DNA of 64,000 bases, taken from assembly GCA_002728565.1 (NCBI GenBank), contig PBUX01000064.1, positions 28,432 through 92,431 of the forward strand, in the 5' to 3' direction. A program made the position numbers and the translations under genes. This stretch comes from Methanobacteriota archaeon (GTDB lineage Archaea; Thermoplasmatota; Poseidoniia; Poseidoniales; Thalassarchaeaceae). This document shows positions 20,827 through 29,250 of the stretch, in pieces. Under the pieces are notes generated by a model that was not told the origin of the DNA, did no database searches, and worked only from the letters and a program-made list of their open reading frames with translations. Numbering within the stretch: the stretch's first letter is position 1; the number at the start of each line of letters is the position of its first letter.

Positions 20827-21462
20827 TCAAGAAGGTGTGATCCGTTGACGGTAATGCTTCGCGACCTTCGCCCGATTTCCACAGCGTGACATAGAGCACC
20901 ATCTTCGACGCCCACTTTTGCTTGTATCTAGAAACCAATACATGCAATTGCTGAAAGCACATTGTCGAATACGAGTTGGGTTTACCTCAGTCACTATACG
21001 CGCTGCGGAGAGCGCTATCGGTTGGAGTACACCAAGTACTGATGAGATATGCTCGTGTACATTCAGTACTAATTGACCCTCCATTCCCTCCTCTTGGTCT
21101 CCTTCGGGTGGGATAGTGAGTGAATCCAGCCGGAATGAGGTTCCGTTTTCTGTGAGAATGCGGTTTAGGGCGTCCACGGTGTAGGGTGGCGGTAGTTCTC
21201 CAGCTACAAGACTTTGGACGATCAGTAGGATGTCTCGTCGGAGCCAGAGGGTTTCATCAAGGAGTATGCGACGGTTAGGGGGGGACGAGGATAATTCAGC
21301 GCAGTCGGCGCCATCTGGTAGGCCAGCAGCGGTCAACCAAATAATTAAATCCTCTGGGCTTTGAAGGAGGTCTAGGGGCTGATCTGCATTGAAACGCCAC
21401 GTATTTAGCAGGTCGAGCGCTAGCGTACCTCCATCAAAGACAAAATGACTATCCTGATTCAT
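20827..21462 (-). CDS. CGNR zinc-finger / ABATE-domain transcriptional regulator
   Basis: A 211-residue protein. The N-terminal half (GGTLALDLLNTWR) matches the ABATE ligand-sensing domain. The C-terminal zinc finger reads CAFSNCMYWFLD, then RRRWCSMSRCGNRAKVAKHY, including the signature Cys-Gly-Asn-Arg. Such proteins are DNA-binding regulators of uncertain ligand. There is no ribosome site before the ATG, and a copy of an operator-like repeat begins 2 nt upstream, so the mRNA may be leaderless and autoregulated (inference). The gene is divergent from tyrS across a 329-nt AT-rich region. Confidence 0.85.
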   Translation of the reverse strand: MNQDSHFVFDGGTLALDLLNTWRFNADQPLDLLQSPEDLIIWLTAAGLPDGADCAELSSSPPNRRILLDETLWLRRDILLIVQSLVAGELPPPYTVDALNRILTENGTSFRLDSLTIPPEGDQEEGMEGQLVLNVHEHISSVLGVLQPIALSAARIVTEVNPTRIRQCAFSNCMYWFLDTSKSGRRRWCSMSRCGNRAKVAKHYRQRITPS

Positions 21463-21463
21463 A

Positions 21464-21531
21464 TAACTGTTAAAATAATAATAAAACAGTTATAATATCA
21501 AATAACTGGTAAAAACGCTTAATAACAGTTA
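21464..21531. promoter_or_regulatory. Array of four operator-like repeats upstream of the CGNR regulator
   Basis: Four 9-bp elements occur in an AT-rich stretch: TAACTGTTA (21464), AAACAGTTA (21484), TAACTGGTA (21503) and TAACAGTTA (21523). Orientations alternate, giving two inverted pairs, and the centres are 20, 19 and 20 bp apart, close to two helical turns. The array overlaps the likely promoter of the CGNR regulator, so it is a good candidate for that protein's own binding site. The rest of 21463-21791 shows no gene; TATAAT occurs at 21491 but without a convincing -35 element. Confidence 0.55.
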
Positions 21532-21791
21532 GATATGGCCTTCTTTCTCCATCTCAGTAGGGATTTGGAGTATTAGCGGACTCCGCTGAACTGATTTTCT
21601 AAGATCTGTAGCAAATATTTATCCTGAAGTTTTCCATGACGATTCAGTTTAATTCGTGCTATGGATAGTCAGGTAAGTTCTTTTCACCCACCAGCGGTGT
21701 GCCCATAGAGCTGCTCAACGGATGGTGATGATGGAATACAAGATGTTCAGAACACTTGACCATCCGCCAAGCCCGGCTACCCTTTGGGCGC

Positions 21792-23072
21792 ATGAGTAAA
21801 TTGATAGAAGAACTTCAGTGGAGAGGGTTGCTGCAAGATGCAACCGAAGGAGCAGCCGAGCACTTGGCTGAGGCTCCACGCACTGGGTATATCGGCTTTG
21901 ACCCTTCGGCGTGCAGCCTCCATGTTGGCAACCTACTCGTGGTCATGGATCTGGTGCACATGCAGCGGCACGGTCATACCCCGATTGCACTGGTTGGTGG
22001 TGGTACGGGGTTAATTGGTGACCCATCGGGTAAGACTGCTGAGAGGCAGTTGCTTACCAAGGAGATCGCGGCGGAAAATGCTGAGGGAATTCGTGCCCAG
22101 CTCGCGCATTTTCTCGACTTCGATGTGAAATCAAATCCGGCCATCATGCGAAACAATCTTGATTGGCTTGGGCAACTGTCTTTGGTGGACTTTTTGCGGG
22201 ATATCGGGAAGCACTTCTCGGTCAACCAACTTATTGCGAAGGAATCTGTGAAACGCCGTTTGGAGAATGAGGAGACTGGACTCTCATATACGGAGTTCAG
22301 CTACGCGCTCCTACAGTCGTACGATTTTCTTGAGTTGTATCGCCGTGATCAATGCACGGTTCAGTTAGGAGGTAGCGATCAGTGGGGTAATATCACAGCA
22401 GGTACTGACTTGGTTCGCCGGGTCGCAGGTGGAAAAGCATTTGGGGTCGTGTCACCTCTACTGACCAACTCTAGCGGCACTAAATTCGGAAAGACCGAAG
22501 CAGGAAATGTTTGGCTTGACCCAGAACTCACTTCACCATTCGCATTTTACCAATTTTGGGTTAACACTGACGACCGTGATGTGATGGGGTTCTTGAGGTG
22601 CTTCTCTCTGCTCTCCCAGTCTGAAATTGGTGAACTAGAAGAAGCTACACAGGCTGAACCTGAGAAACGCATAGCTCAAAAGGCATTAGCTGATGAAGTA
22701 ACTCATCGGGTTCATGGTGAAACGGGACTAGCTTCAGCTCGCAAAGCTACACAGGCTCTTTTTGGGGGGGATATATCAGGGCTAAATGCCAACGAAATCA
22801 GTGAGGTTTTTGCGGATGTACCGTCTTCAGAACTTGAAAAATCCCGTTTAACGGGAGATGGCTGGAAGCTCGTTGAGGTTCTAGTCGAATCTGGTGTGGC
22901 CTCCTCCAAGGGGGATGCACGCCGTGCTATAGAGGGCGGGGGAATCTATCTGAACGGTGAGCGTATCCAAGATGTTTCTAGAGCTTTATCAATAGAGGAC
23001 GCGATCGAGGGCCGTTACCTGTTACTTCGGAAGGGTAAGAGAGCCTACCATCTAGTGGCAGTTTCTGAATAG
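21792..23072 (+). CDS. tyrS: Tyrosyl-tRNA synthetase
   Basis: A 426-residue class I synthetase that charges tRNA-Tyr. The HIGH-type motif is HVGN at residues 44-47 after GYIGFDPSACSL. The second ATP-binding motif is KFGKT near residue 231, in place of KMSKS. GGSDQWGNITAGTDL is the tyrosine-site region. The C-terminal third ends in an S4-like RNA-binding domain (LVESGVASSKGDARRAIEGGGIYLNG). The ATG at 21792 gives the standard N terminus; an in-frame TTG at 21756 would add 12 residues unlike the family. I see no T-box element upstream. Confidence 0.96.
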   Translation: MSKLIEELQWRGLLQDATEGAAEHLAEAPRTGYIGFDPSACSLHVGNLLVVMDLVHMQRHGHTPIALVGGGTGLIGDPSGKTAERQLLTKEIAAENAEGIRAQLAHFLDFDVKSNPAIMRNNLDWLGQLSLVDFLRDIGKHFSVNQLIAKESVKRRLENEETGLSYTEFSYALLQSYDFLELYRRDQCTVQLGGSDQWGNITAGTDLVRRVAGGKAFGVVSPLLTNSSGTKFGKTEAGNVWLDPELTSPFAFYQFWVNTDDRDVMGFLRCFSLLSQSEIGELEEATQAEPEKRIAQKALADEVTHRVHGETGLASARKATQALFGGDISGLNANEISEVFADVPSSELEKSRLTGDGWKLVEVLVESGVASSKGDARRAIEGGGIYLNGERIQDVSRALSIEDAIEGRYLLLRKGKRAYHLVAVSE

Positions 23073-23150
23073 AGTAAGTCGGGTAAGCAGGACTTTGCAC
23101 CATAGTATAAAGCCAGCCAAAAGTATTCTCATCACAAGAGGATTAGATTG

Positions 23151-23699
23151 ATGACGCCTATGAGAGCTTCCGTATTATTAATCGCATCGTTCTTCGTAAT
23201 GAACGGGTGTGCTCGAACAGTAATCACAGAAAACGACGTTACTGAGGAAGCACGGGGGATACATGGAGGCTGGGTAGTCTCCGAGTGGGTCATGCCGGAA
23301 AATGAAGTTATGGCCATGCCTGCTGAGCACGGACTGTTCTTGTTTACGGAATCTGGCCATTACAGCATGATGTGGGTTCCATCAGCAGACAGGCCGATTC
23401 TCCCAACCCCGTCCGAGGAGGCTTCAGACGCCCAACTAGCAGAAGCCTACATGGGTTTTATTGCTAATTCGGGGCGGTATACTGCAACGGATGACATGAT
23501 TACCTATGAGGCGTACATAGCTAGAGATCCGGAGTATATGTCGCGTTTCGAGCCAATGGGTGGAGAAGGGAATGCTCGGAGCCTTAACTACATGCTAAAC
23601 GAGGATGGCACCCTTACGTTGGAATTTATAGCAGAGGATGAATATGGAGCAGGTGTAGTGGCCACTCTCAGACGACCGGGTAGTGCAAGTCAGGACTAG
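23151..23699 (+). CDS. Putative lipoprotein with lipocalin-like fold
   Basis: A 182-residue protein. MRASVLLIASFFVMNGC is a signal peptide with a lipobox-like end (Gly-Cys), suggesting lipidation and attachment to a membrane. The mature part (IHGGWVVSEWVMP, HGLFLFTESGHYSMMWV, GRYTATDDMITYE) follows the pattern of small lipocalin-like beta-barrel domains found in bacterial lipoproteins. The function is unknown. AGAGGA lies about 8 nt before the ATG at 23151. A very strong hairpin follows the stop. Confidence 0.7.
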   Translation: MTPMRASVLLIASFFVMNGCARTVITENDVTEEARGIHGGWVVSEWVMPENEVMAMPAEHGLFLFTESGHYSMMWVPSADRPILPTPSEEASDAQLAEAYMGFIANSGRYTATDDMITYEAYIARDPEYMSRFEPMGGEGNARSLNYMLNEDGTLTLEFIAEDEYGAGVVATLRRPGSASQD

Positions 23700-23713
23700 C
23701 TAGCCTAAGTGGG

Positions 23714-23763
23714 ACAATGGAGATCTCGCCTGGCCTAGTGTGGCCGGGCGAGATCTCCATTGT
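23714..23763. terminator. Long perfect hairpin between lipoprotein gene and purE
   Basis: An inverted repeat with a 17-bp perfect outer stem (23714-23730 with 23747-23763), one T-G pair, then four more GGCC pairs and a 6-nt loop (TAGTGT). It lies 15 nt after the stop of the lipoprotein gene. It is followed only by TCTAAATT, so the U-run is weak; a terminator or an mRNA-stabilising 3' hairpin are both possible. Confidence 0.6.
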
Positions 23764-23943
23764 TCTAAATTGACATAGTTTGTTCGTAGATGATGGGCAC
23801 TTTAGCTTGCATCTAGGGCGATGTGATGCATTGCGCCTCGTGTCCCTAGAGCAGAAGGGCCTTGACCCCTCTCGATACTCTGTGCAACGTGCCCGCTTCA
23901 TCTTTCGCGCATTTCACGCTACTCCCGAACGAGATTGAGCATA

Positions 23944-24435
23944 ATGAAGGAGCCACTGGTCGGTGTCGTAATGGGCTCCAAGTCCGATTGGCCCACTATG
24001 TCGCACACGGTTTCCACTCTAGAGAGTATGGGGATCCCATGTGAAGTTAAGGTGATGTCGGCACACCGCACTCCTGATGTGGTTTCGGAGTATGCGTCAA
24101 CCGCCGCAGGGCGAGGAGTTGAAGTGCTTATCGCAGCTGCGGGTGGGGCCGCTCACTTGGCGGGTGTCGTTGCTTCGAAAACGACACTCCCAGTATTAGG
24201 GGTGCCAATGGTCGCCTGGTCGCTAGATGGCTTGGATTCACTACTTTCCACAGTACAAATGCCACGTGGAGTGCCAGTTGGTACCCTGGCAATCGGGAAA
24301 GCTGGAGCGGTGAATGCAGCGATTTTTGCAGGACAGATTCTTGGCCTCAAACACCCTGAAATTAGCGCTGCTGTTCAATCAGATAGGTCGGAACGTCAGC
24401 GCCAAGCTCTGGCTGACTCAGACCCACGCGACTAA
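23944..24435 (+). CDS. purE: N5-carboxyaminoimidazole ribonucleotide mutase PurE
   Basis: A 163-residue enzyme of purine synthesis that converts N5-CAIR to CAIR. The phosphate- and CO2-handling motif [13 protein letters not shown] and the SAHRTPD motif are both present, followed by [14 protein letters not shown] and PVLGVPM, as in class I PurE. An in-frame TTG at 23935 would add three residues; the ATG at 23944 fits the family better. No purK is adjacent, though most bacteria with class I PurE need it, so it should be elsewhere. The GreA-like gene follows in the same direction. Confidence 0.95.
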   Translation: MKEPLVGVVMGSKSDWPTMSHTVSTLESMGIPCEVKVMSAHRTPDVVSEYASTAAGRGVEVLIAAAGGAAHLAGVVASKTTLPVLGVPMVAWSLDGLDSLLSTVQMPRGVPVGTLAIGKAGAVNAAIFAGQILGLKHPEISAAVQSDRSERQRQALADSDPRD

Positions 24436-24497
24436 CTGCGGCCAGTAAAATAACCGGCGGATCATATCCGACGGTTTATGGCTGAAGAGAGCTACCC

Positions 24498-24974
24498 ATG
24501 CTTGAAGAAATCCGGACCAAAATTGAGCAAGAGATATCCAAGTTGATGCATGAATTGAACGTGGAGCTTCCAGTACGTATCAAGATTGCAATGGAGCATG
24601 GGGATCTCCGTGAGAATGCAGAGTTCAAAGCAGCGAAAGAACGACAAGCTTTTGTTGAAGCCCGCCTCGACCATCTCACGACGCGGATGACTGAGTTGTC
24701 AAAGATTGACCTAAGTGATCTGTCATATGACAGGGTTGGCTTTGGATCCCGGGTGAAGATCCACGATGTCGAGTTGAAGGAAGATTTCAACTTTACGATT
24801 ACTGCAGGTGACTTCATCGATTTGGATGCGGGCCAGGTCTCGCTTGAGTCACCGATCGGTAGGGGACTCTTGGGAGCGAAGGAAGGAGAGGATGTGACCA
24901 TAAATCTCCCAGCTGGTAAGCGGCTCTATAAAGTTCTAGCTGTCTCAACACTTCCGCAGCAATTGGAAGACTGA
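24498..24974 (+). CDS. greA: GreA/GreB-family transcription elongation factor
   Basis: A 158-residue protein. The N-terminal coiled-coil finger carries GDLRENAEFKAAKERQA, the acidic-tip motif that reaches into RNA polymerase and stimulates cleavage of backtracked RNA. The C-terminal FKBP-like domain ends with SPIGRGLLGAKEGEDVTINLPAGKRLYKVL. Length and both domains are normal, although spacing in the middle is less typical than canonical GreA, so a GreA paralogue is possible. Confidence 0.88.
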   Translation: MLEEIRTKIEQEISKLMHELNVELPVRIKIAMEHGDLRENAEFKAAKERQAFVEARLDHLTTRMTELSKIDLSDLSYDRVGFGSRVKIHDVELKEDFNFTITAGDFIDLDAGQVSLESPIGRGLLGAKEGEDVTINLPAGKRLYKVLAVSTLPQQLED

Positions 24975-25055
24975 ATCTGGCATAAAAAATAGGGTTGGGG
25001 GTCACTAGAGTTCTGCATTGGGATTATCCAGTCGAATCATCTCCAGCCAGGGAAT

Positions 25056-25643
25056 ATGTCTATGGTTAAGACCCCATCTACGATGTTAGATCTTGGCACT
25101 CGAGCCCCTAGCTTTTCACTTCCGGACCCAGTTACTGGTCGCATAGTCTACAGGGATGATTTTGCTGATACCAAAGGACTATTGGTTGCCTTCCTGTGTA
25201 ATCACTGCCCCTTCGTAAAGCATATTGCCGATGAGTTCTCTGCGTTTGCGGCTGAGTACCAAGAGAGGGGGCTTGCAATTGTAGCAATCAATTCTAACGA
25301 TATCGAAACCCATCCAGAGGACAGTCCTGGACAAATGGTCACCGAGGCAGGTAAGCGCGGGTACACGTTCCCGTATCTCCTGGATGAGTCGCAAGAGATT
25401 GCCAAGTCCTATCGAGCTGCTTGCACCCCAGATTTTTTCTTGTTTGATAATGATTTCAGGCTCGTATACCGAGGCCAGTTTGATGCGAGCAGGCCTTCTC
25501 TTGAGGCGCCAGTTACAGGTACCGACCTTCGAAATGCTAGTGATGCAGTCCTCGCTGGAATTGCCCCTACAGACCTACAAATCCCGAGTCTGGGCTGCAA
25601 TATCAAGTGGAAGCCTGGTAATGCTCCCGACTGGTTTGGATAA
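25056..25643 (+). CDS. Thioredoxin-fold redoxin with CxxC (AhpC/TSA-like)
   Basis: A 195-residue cytosolic-type protein (no signal peptide). LGTRAPSFSLPDPVTG and GLLVAFLCNHCPFVKH match a common redoxin family whose active site is Cys-Asn-His-Cys-Pro. IVAINSNDIETHPEDSPGQM and AACTPDFFLFD (the cis-Pro loop) follow as expected. The precise substrate of this family is unknown. Start choice: ATG at 25056, with an alternative ATG two codons later. The stop runs into an A-tract that belongs to a terminator read from the opposite strand. Confidence 0.87.
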   Translation: MSMVKTPSTMLDLGTRAPSFSLPDPVTGRIVYRDDFADTKGLLVAFLCNHCPFVKHIADEFSAFAAEYQERGLAIVAINSNDIETHPEDSPGQMVTEAGKRGYTFPYLLDESQEIAKSYRAACTPDFFLFDNDFRLVYRGQFDASRPSLEAPVTGTDLRNASDAVLAGIAPTDLQIPSLGCNIKWKPGNAPDWFG

Positions 25644-25682
25644 AAAAAAGACGCCACCGGAAGTGCTGAACCGGTGACGTCT
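25642..25682 (-). terminator. Rho-independent terminator for the leftward tiny-ORF transcript
   Basis: On the minus strand a hairpin (stem 25649-25660 with 25671-25682, one mismatch, 10-nt loop) is followed by eight T residues (25642-25649), a textbook intrinsic terminator. It overlaps the stop codon of the convergent redoxin gene and may work weakly in both directions. A second GC-rich hairpin (CCCGGC/GCCGGG, 25694-25710) lies just before it. Confidence 0.8.
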
Positions 25683-25753
25683 AATTGTCGCAGCCCGGCG
25701 CGATGCCGGGATACGGCGCAAACACAGCGATTTAGTTCAATTCAGTTTGGCTT

Positions 25754-25816
25754 TTAGGAGCCGATCCAGGGATCGCTTGCCCGTGCCAGGCTGGACAATG
25801 TACTCGGAATAGACAA
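25754..25816 (-). CDS. Candidate 20-residue small protein with an exceptionally strong ribosome site
   Basis: A TTG-started frame encodes MSIPSTLSSLARASDPWIGS. Just upstream on the minus strand is AAAAAGGAGGTGATCC (25818-25833), complementary to essentially the whole 3' end of 16S rRNA, with 7 nt between GGAGG and TTG. Downstream come a hairpin and an intrinsic terminator, so this looks like a complete short transcription unit in the 395-nt gap between the redoxin and M50 genes. I do not recognise the peptide. Evidence is the ribosome site and terminator only. Confidence 0.4.
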   Translation of the reverse strand: MSIPSTLSSLARASDPWIGS

Positions 25817-25855
25817 GGGATCACCTCCTTTTTCGGGTAAGACTTCGGGCGAAAG

Positions 25856-25950
25856 TTAAATCAAAACAACTGTTCCAACGCCGGCCATGATACTCATCCA
25901 GAATCCTGATAGCAAGGATGATTCAAGACACTATCGATTGGGTGATTCAT
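25856..25950 (-). other. Two further tiny overlapping reading frames upstream of the 20-residue frame
   Basis: On the minus strand an 18-codon frame (ATG at 25950, stop 25894) has AGGAG 4 nt before its start. Its stop overlaps, as ATGA, the start of a 13-codon hydrophobic frame (MSIMAGVGTVVLI, stop 25856). They precede the 20-residue frame on the same strand. Their arrangement resembles a coupled leader, but frames this short can arise by chance. Confidence 0.2.
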
Positions 25951-26038
25951 CTATCTCCTACGAGATACAGTATACCTGAAGTGGAGTAGTCAGTACGGCT
26001 ACTAGATCTGAGATGAACTAGCTTCTACCGGCCGATAC

Positions 26039-26710
26039 TTAGGCGTCTTCATAGGCTCCGTACAATAACCAGAGGCTATAGATGACTGCGACAGAGATCC
26101 AGGATATGCCCCATAGCAGAGCTGGTATACCAGTGAGTTCAGCGAGCATCCGAGCATCCGACAGGGCTTCTGGTCGGTCGAGCACGTCACCCTTTATATC
26201 GAGGATTGCGTAAAGCGCACTAGTGAGTCCAAGTACGAACAACACTCCCCGGTTTATTGCCTGCCCAGTTTTTTGTGCTGCCAAGATGAGAGCGACACCG
26301 AATAGAAGGCCGAATACAAGGCCGAATTCGCTCCGAATGTACATTAGGCTTAGTACGATCACTGCTACCCCAATCAAGCTATTTATCCATCCCGTATTAA
26401 CCCTCTTCATTCGCGCAACTGAAAATATCAAGCCACCCCAGAGAAGGCTCCCGAGGTATCCAGCTGAAAGCGTGAAGAATGCATTGCCACCGGAGCAATA
26501 ACATGCACCTCCCTGTTCTGCATCCAGTGTGATCCTTTCGATTGATCCTCCGGTTGCTAGAGCTGCGATGCCGTGGCTGATCTCGTGGAGTAGCACTACA
26601 AAGATTTTGAGCGGATATATCACCGGAGTATCCCACAGGAACCAAAGGCCCCCAAGAAATACTGCGAAAACAGACAAGAAACGGACTTTACGGACAAATT
26701 TCGGTTTCAT
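26039..26710 (-). CDS. M50-like (M50B) membrane metallopeptidase
   Basis: A 223-residue polytopic membrane protein with about six hydrophobic segments. The zinc motif HExxH is His42-Glu43-Ile-Ser-His46 within a membrane helix (VVLLHEISHGIAAL), as in the M50B-like family related to site-2 proteases. Length and topology match this compact family. Substrates are unknown. It lies downstream of the PpiC-like gene (79 nt gap) in the same direction and upstream of the tiny-ORF transcript. Confidence 0.85.
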   Translation of the reverse strand: MKPKFVRKVRFLSVFAVFLGGLWFLWDTPVIYPLKIFVVLLHEISHGIAALATGGSIERITLDAEQGGACYCSGGNAFFTLSAGYLGSLLWGGLIFSVARMKRVNTGWINSLIGVAVIVLSLMYIRSEFGLVFGLLFGVALILAAQKTGQAINRGVLFVLGLTSALYAILDIKGDVLDRPEALSDARMLAELTGIPALLWGISWISVAVIYSLWLLYGAYEDA

Positions 26711-26789
26711 CGGATATCACATTCTAAACGTCTCATACTGTGCAATGTTTCTTGATATATCTGCCGCGATGAGTTTTTGGTTTCTTCCA

Positions 26790-27851
26790 CTAACCCTGGG
26801 GCGATGAGAAAGTGAACTCATATTTGGCTCTCAGCATCGCATCGTGTTCAGCTAATTCATTCCGAGCAATCGTAGCATTCTGTGATGAACTTGCGAGAGC
26901 ACCAAGAGCGGCGCTGGCGATTTCGGAAGTGCTTAGGCCATAGCGAAACCCTAAGGCTGTGGACCAGCGATAGGTGATGTCATCCCAATCCCGCTCGAAT
27001 TCTATGATTTCCTCGGCCGGAACCTTGAGGTTTAGGCGAATAGCTTCGGCTAAAGCCATAGATTGCCGCACATTTCCAGTTACTCCGGTATCCTCCTCAA
27101 GCCAAGCTTGTAAGACTGCTGTCGGATCCTCGATGCGGTTAGCAATAGAGCGGGAAACCACTGAGCGTGCCTCGGGGAAAGGGACAATTTGCCGGTCCTC
27201 CAAGCGCAGGATGTGGTAGCCGTACTGCGTTTCTGTGACCGGACTGATCTCACCAGGTTGGAGGCTGAGAGCAGCAGCCCAGAATTCCGGGACCCATGAC
27301 CCTTCTCTTCCAGGTGTGAGAAGGCCTTCTCGTCCTTCGGCTCCAGGTTCCTCTGAGAGTTGCGACGCTATTTCGGCAAAGTCAGCACCCTCATACAGCA
27401 ACTCCATCGCTCGTTCTGCCTTATCTCGCGCTTCCAACCGGTGTGGAGGCTCCCGCCAGCGTTCACTAAAAAACAGGATGTGGCGTACTGTGAGTTCCCA
27501 TTCTGGATTGGTCAGGTAATGCGCCTCCAGTACTGCGTCATCAACACCGTTCTTTTTGAGCGTTAACTCAGCTGCAAGAATGTTGAGTAGCCGCTCAGTC
27601 TCCCATTTTTCAAGGAGTGGCTCACCTAGCTGACCTGTGCTGGAGTCTGCTACCGCGAGGGCGAGTGCAGTGAGTTGTGCAAGGGTTGTGCGGCGAGTTG
27701 GGGAAAGACCTAAGAGTTCGTCCTCCGTATATGAGATCGCCCCAACCGTGATGGCTGGTGGTGCGCTATCGCCACACGCACCGAAGACCGTCAGTATCAA
27801 GATTACCAGACAAGATTGATTTGCCCGATGAAGTTGCGAGTAAGTCTTCAC
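26790..27851 (-). CDS. PpiC-type peptidyl-prolyl isomerase lipoprotein
   Basis: A 353-residue protein that begins with a lipoprotein signal (LVILILTVFGACGDS, lipobox Cys). A SurA/PrsA-like chaperone region (LGLSPTRRTTLAQ...) precedes a parvulin domain. That domain shows VRHILFF, then LSEEPGAEGREGLLTPGREG and LSLQPGEISPVTETQYGYHILRLED. It would assist folding of exported proteins in the envelope. It starts with GTG, which overlaps the stop of the preceding alcohol dehydrogenase gene (GTGA), so both are translated together. Confidence 0.88.
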   Translation of the reverse strand: MKTYSQLHRANQSCLVILILTVFGACGDSAPPAITVGAISYTEDELLGLSPTRRTTLAQLTALALAVADSSTGQLGEPLLEKWETERLLNILAAELTLKKNGVDDAVLEAHYLTNPEWELTVRHILFFSERWREPPHRLEARDKAERAMELLYEGADFAEIASQLSEEPGAEGREGLLTPGREGSWVPEFWAAALSLQPGEISPVTETQYGYHILRLEDRQIVPFPEARSVVSRSIANRIEDPTAVLQAWLEEDTGVTGNVRQSMALAEAIRLNLKVPAEEIIEFERDWDDITYRWSTALGFRYGLSTSEIASAALGALASSSQNATIARNELAEHDAMLRAKYEFTFSSPQG

Positions 27852-29125
27852 CAGATCTTCATTGACGCTTCAAACAGCGATGTTAGATCCGATTCGTTTG
27901 CAGGCCGTGGTGAAAGCTTGGTCACCCGATGTTGGGGTAGGGTGCCTTCAACGAGTGCTGGAATGTCAGCAGTCGTATAACCGACTGCACCAAGACCATT
28001 TGGGACATCTAAGATACGCATGAAATGAATCACACGATCAGCGAGTATTGCACCGGCGTCCTCAGCTGATGCTCTTGCTATGTCTGCTCCGAGGGCAGCA
28101 GCGGCCCGTAGATGTCTTTCGGGTGATGCAGGGGCCGTGAAGCGGACTACGGCCGGTGTATTTAGGATCACCGAGATCCCGTGGGGCACCATGGGATGAT
28201 CGACATCATAACCGGGTGGTATATAGCCAGAGACCATACCTGCTACTGGGTAGGACATACCGTGTGGGAGGTGCACGCCAGCATTCCCGAACCCGATTCC
28301 TGCTAATGCTGCCGCTAGTAGCATTTGTTCTCGGGCCTCGACGTCTCCTGTGTCAGCAACTGCATTTGGCAGGAACTCAGCCATCAATTCGAGTGCAGTC
28401 AATGCCCAGATATCACTGATTGGATTTGAGCCCTGATAGGCAGGTCTCTCCAGAGGTCGTGGAGGCATCGGCCGCTCATTGAATGGCATCGCGGTATACG
28501 ACTCGAGTGCGTGGCTTAAGACATCAAGACCGCTTGATGCTGCGACGGCTGGAGGAAGTGATACAGTATTATCAGGGTCAACAATACCCAGGGTAGGCTT
28601 CAGATGACGATGCGCGATTCCCGTTTTAGCGTGCTTTTCCACATAGTCAAAAATCGCAACACCTGTTGTCTCACTCCCGGTGCCTGCAGTTGTCGGTACT
28701 GCTATGAGCGGCTTAAGAGGGCCAGGAACGGGTAAGCCTTTTCCAATCGGGGCGTTAACATAGTCGAAGAAGTCAGCGGGATGGGTTGAGTACAGATTCG
28801 CGGCTTTCGCGGTATCAATCGCACTTCCACCACCAACCGCAACGACCGAGTCAAAATTCCCAGAGACTGCGAACTCAGATGCAGCCTTGAAACTGGAATC
28901 TGTAGGTTCAACTGCGACAGCGTCAAAAACCCGGTAGTCAATTCCGTTCACTTCTAGTGACTCCAACACAGTTTCTCCAGCTGGAAGAGAGACTAGAGCA
29001 GGATCGATCACAACCATCGTCCGGCGCACATCCATCGCCACCAGGTCCATTCCGAGTTCATGGGTAATCCCGCGGCCGAATCGAATGTTCGAAGCCGCCA
29101 TCTGGAAGGCTGTATCCTTTAACAT
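27848..29125 (-). CDS. Iron-containing alcohol dehydrogenase, hydroxyacid-oxoacid transhydrogenase-like
   Basis: A 425-residue type III alcohol dehydrogenase. The NAD-binding segment is VVAVGGGSAIDTAKAANL, and PTTAGTGSETTGVAIF follows. The metal ligands lie in ASSGLDVLSHALESY (Asp, His) and later in NAGVHLPHGMSYPVAG and VPHGISV (His). The overall pattern, including NIRFGRGITHELGMDL and PMPPRPLERPAYQGSNPISD, resembles ADHFE1-type hydroxyacid-oxoacid transhydrogenases, which pass hydride between 4-hydroxybutyrate and 2-oxoglutarate. The exact substrate is uncertain. It is divergent from the SDR gene and heads the PpiC-M50 operon. Confidence 0.85.
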   Translation of the reverse strand: MLKDTAFQMAASNIRFGRGITHELGMDLVAMDVRRTMVVIDPALVSLPAGETVLESLEVNGIDYRVFDAVAVEPTDSSFKAASEFAVSGNFDSVVAVGGGSAIDTAKAANLYSTHPADFFDYVNAPIGKGLPVPGPLKPLIAVPTTAGTGSETTGVAIFDYVEKHAKTGIAHRHLKPTLGIVDPDNTVSLPPAVAASSGLDVLSHALESYTAMPFNERPMPPRPLERPAYQGSNPISDIWALTALELMAEFLPNAVADTGDVEAREQMLLAAALAGIGFGNAGVHLPHGMSYPVAGMVSGYIPPGYDVDHPMVPHGISVILNTPAVVRFTAPASPERHLRAAAALGADIARASAEDAGAILADRVIHFMRILDVPNGLGAVGYTTADIPALVEGTLPQHRVTKLSPRPANESDLTSLFEASMKIW

Positions 29126-29250
29126 CGCCTTGACTGTTCAGTGAATTGGGTCGAGAACGTGGCTCTCTGGCTCCACGTGTGCCAGGTTGGCCACATAAGA
29201 AATCTGATTCATCACAAGTCTGCTCTCAGATAACCAGGGGAGAGGAGAGG

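Noticed and set aside
25818..25833. GGATCACCTCCTTTTT, resembling the 3' end of 16S rRNA
   Set aside because: Only the anti-Shine-Dalgarno stretch matches; no rRNA sequence lies upstream. It is better explained as a strong ribosome site on the minus strand.
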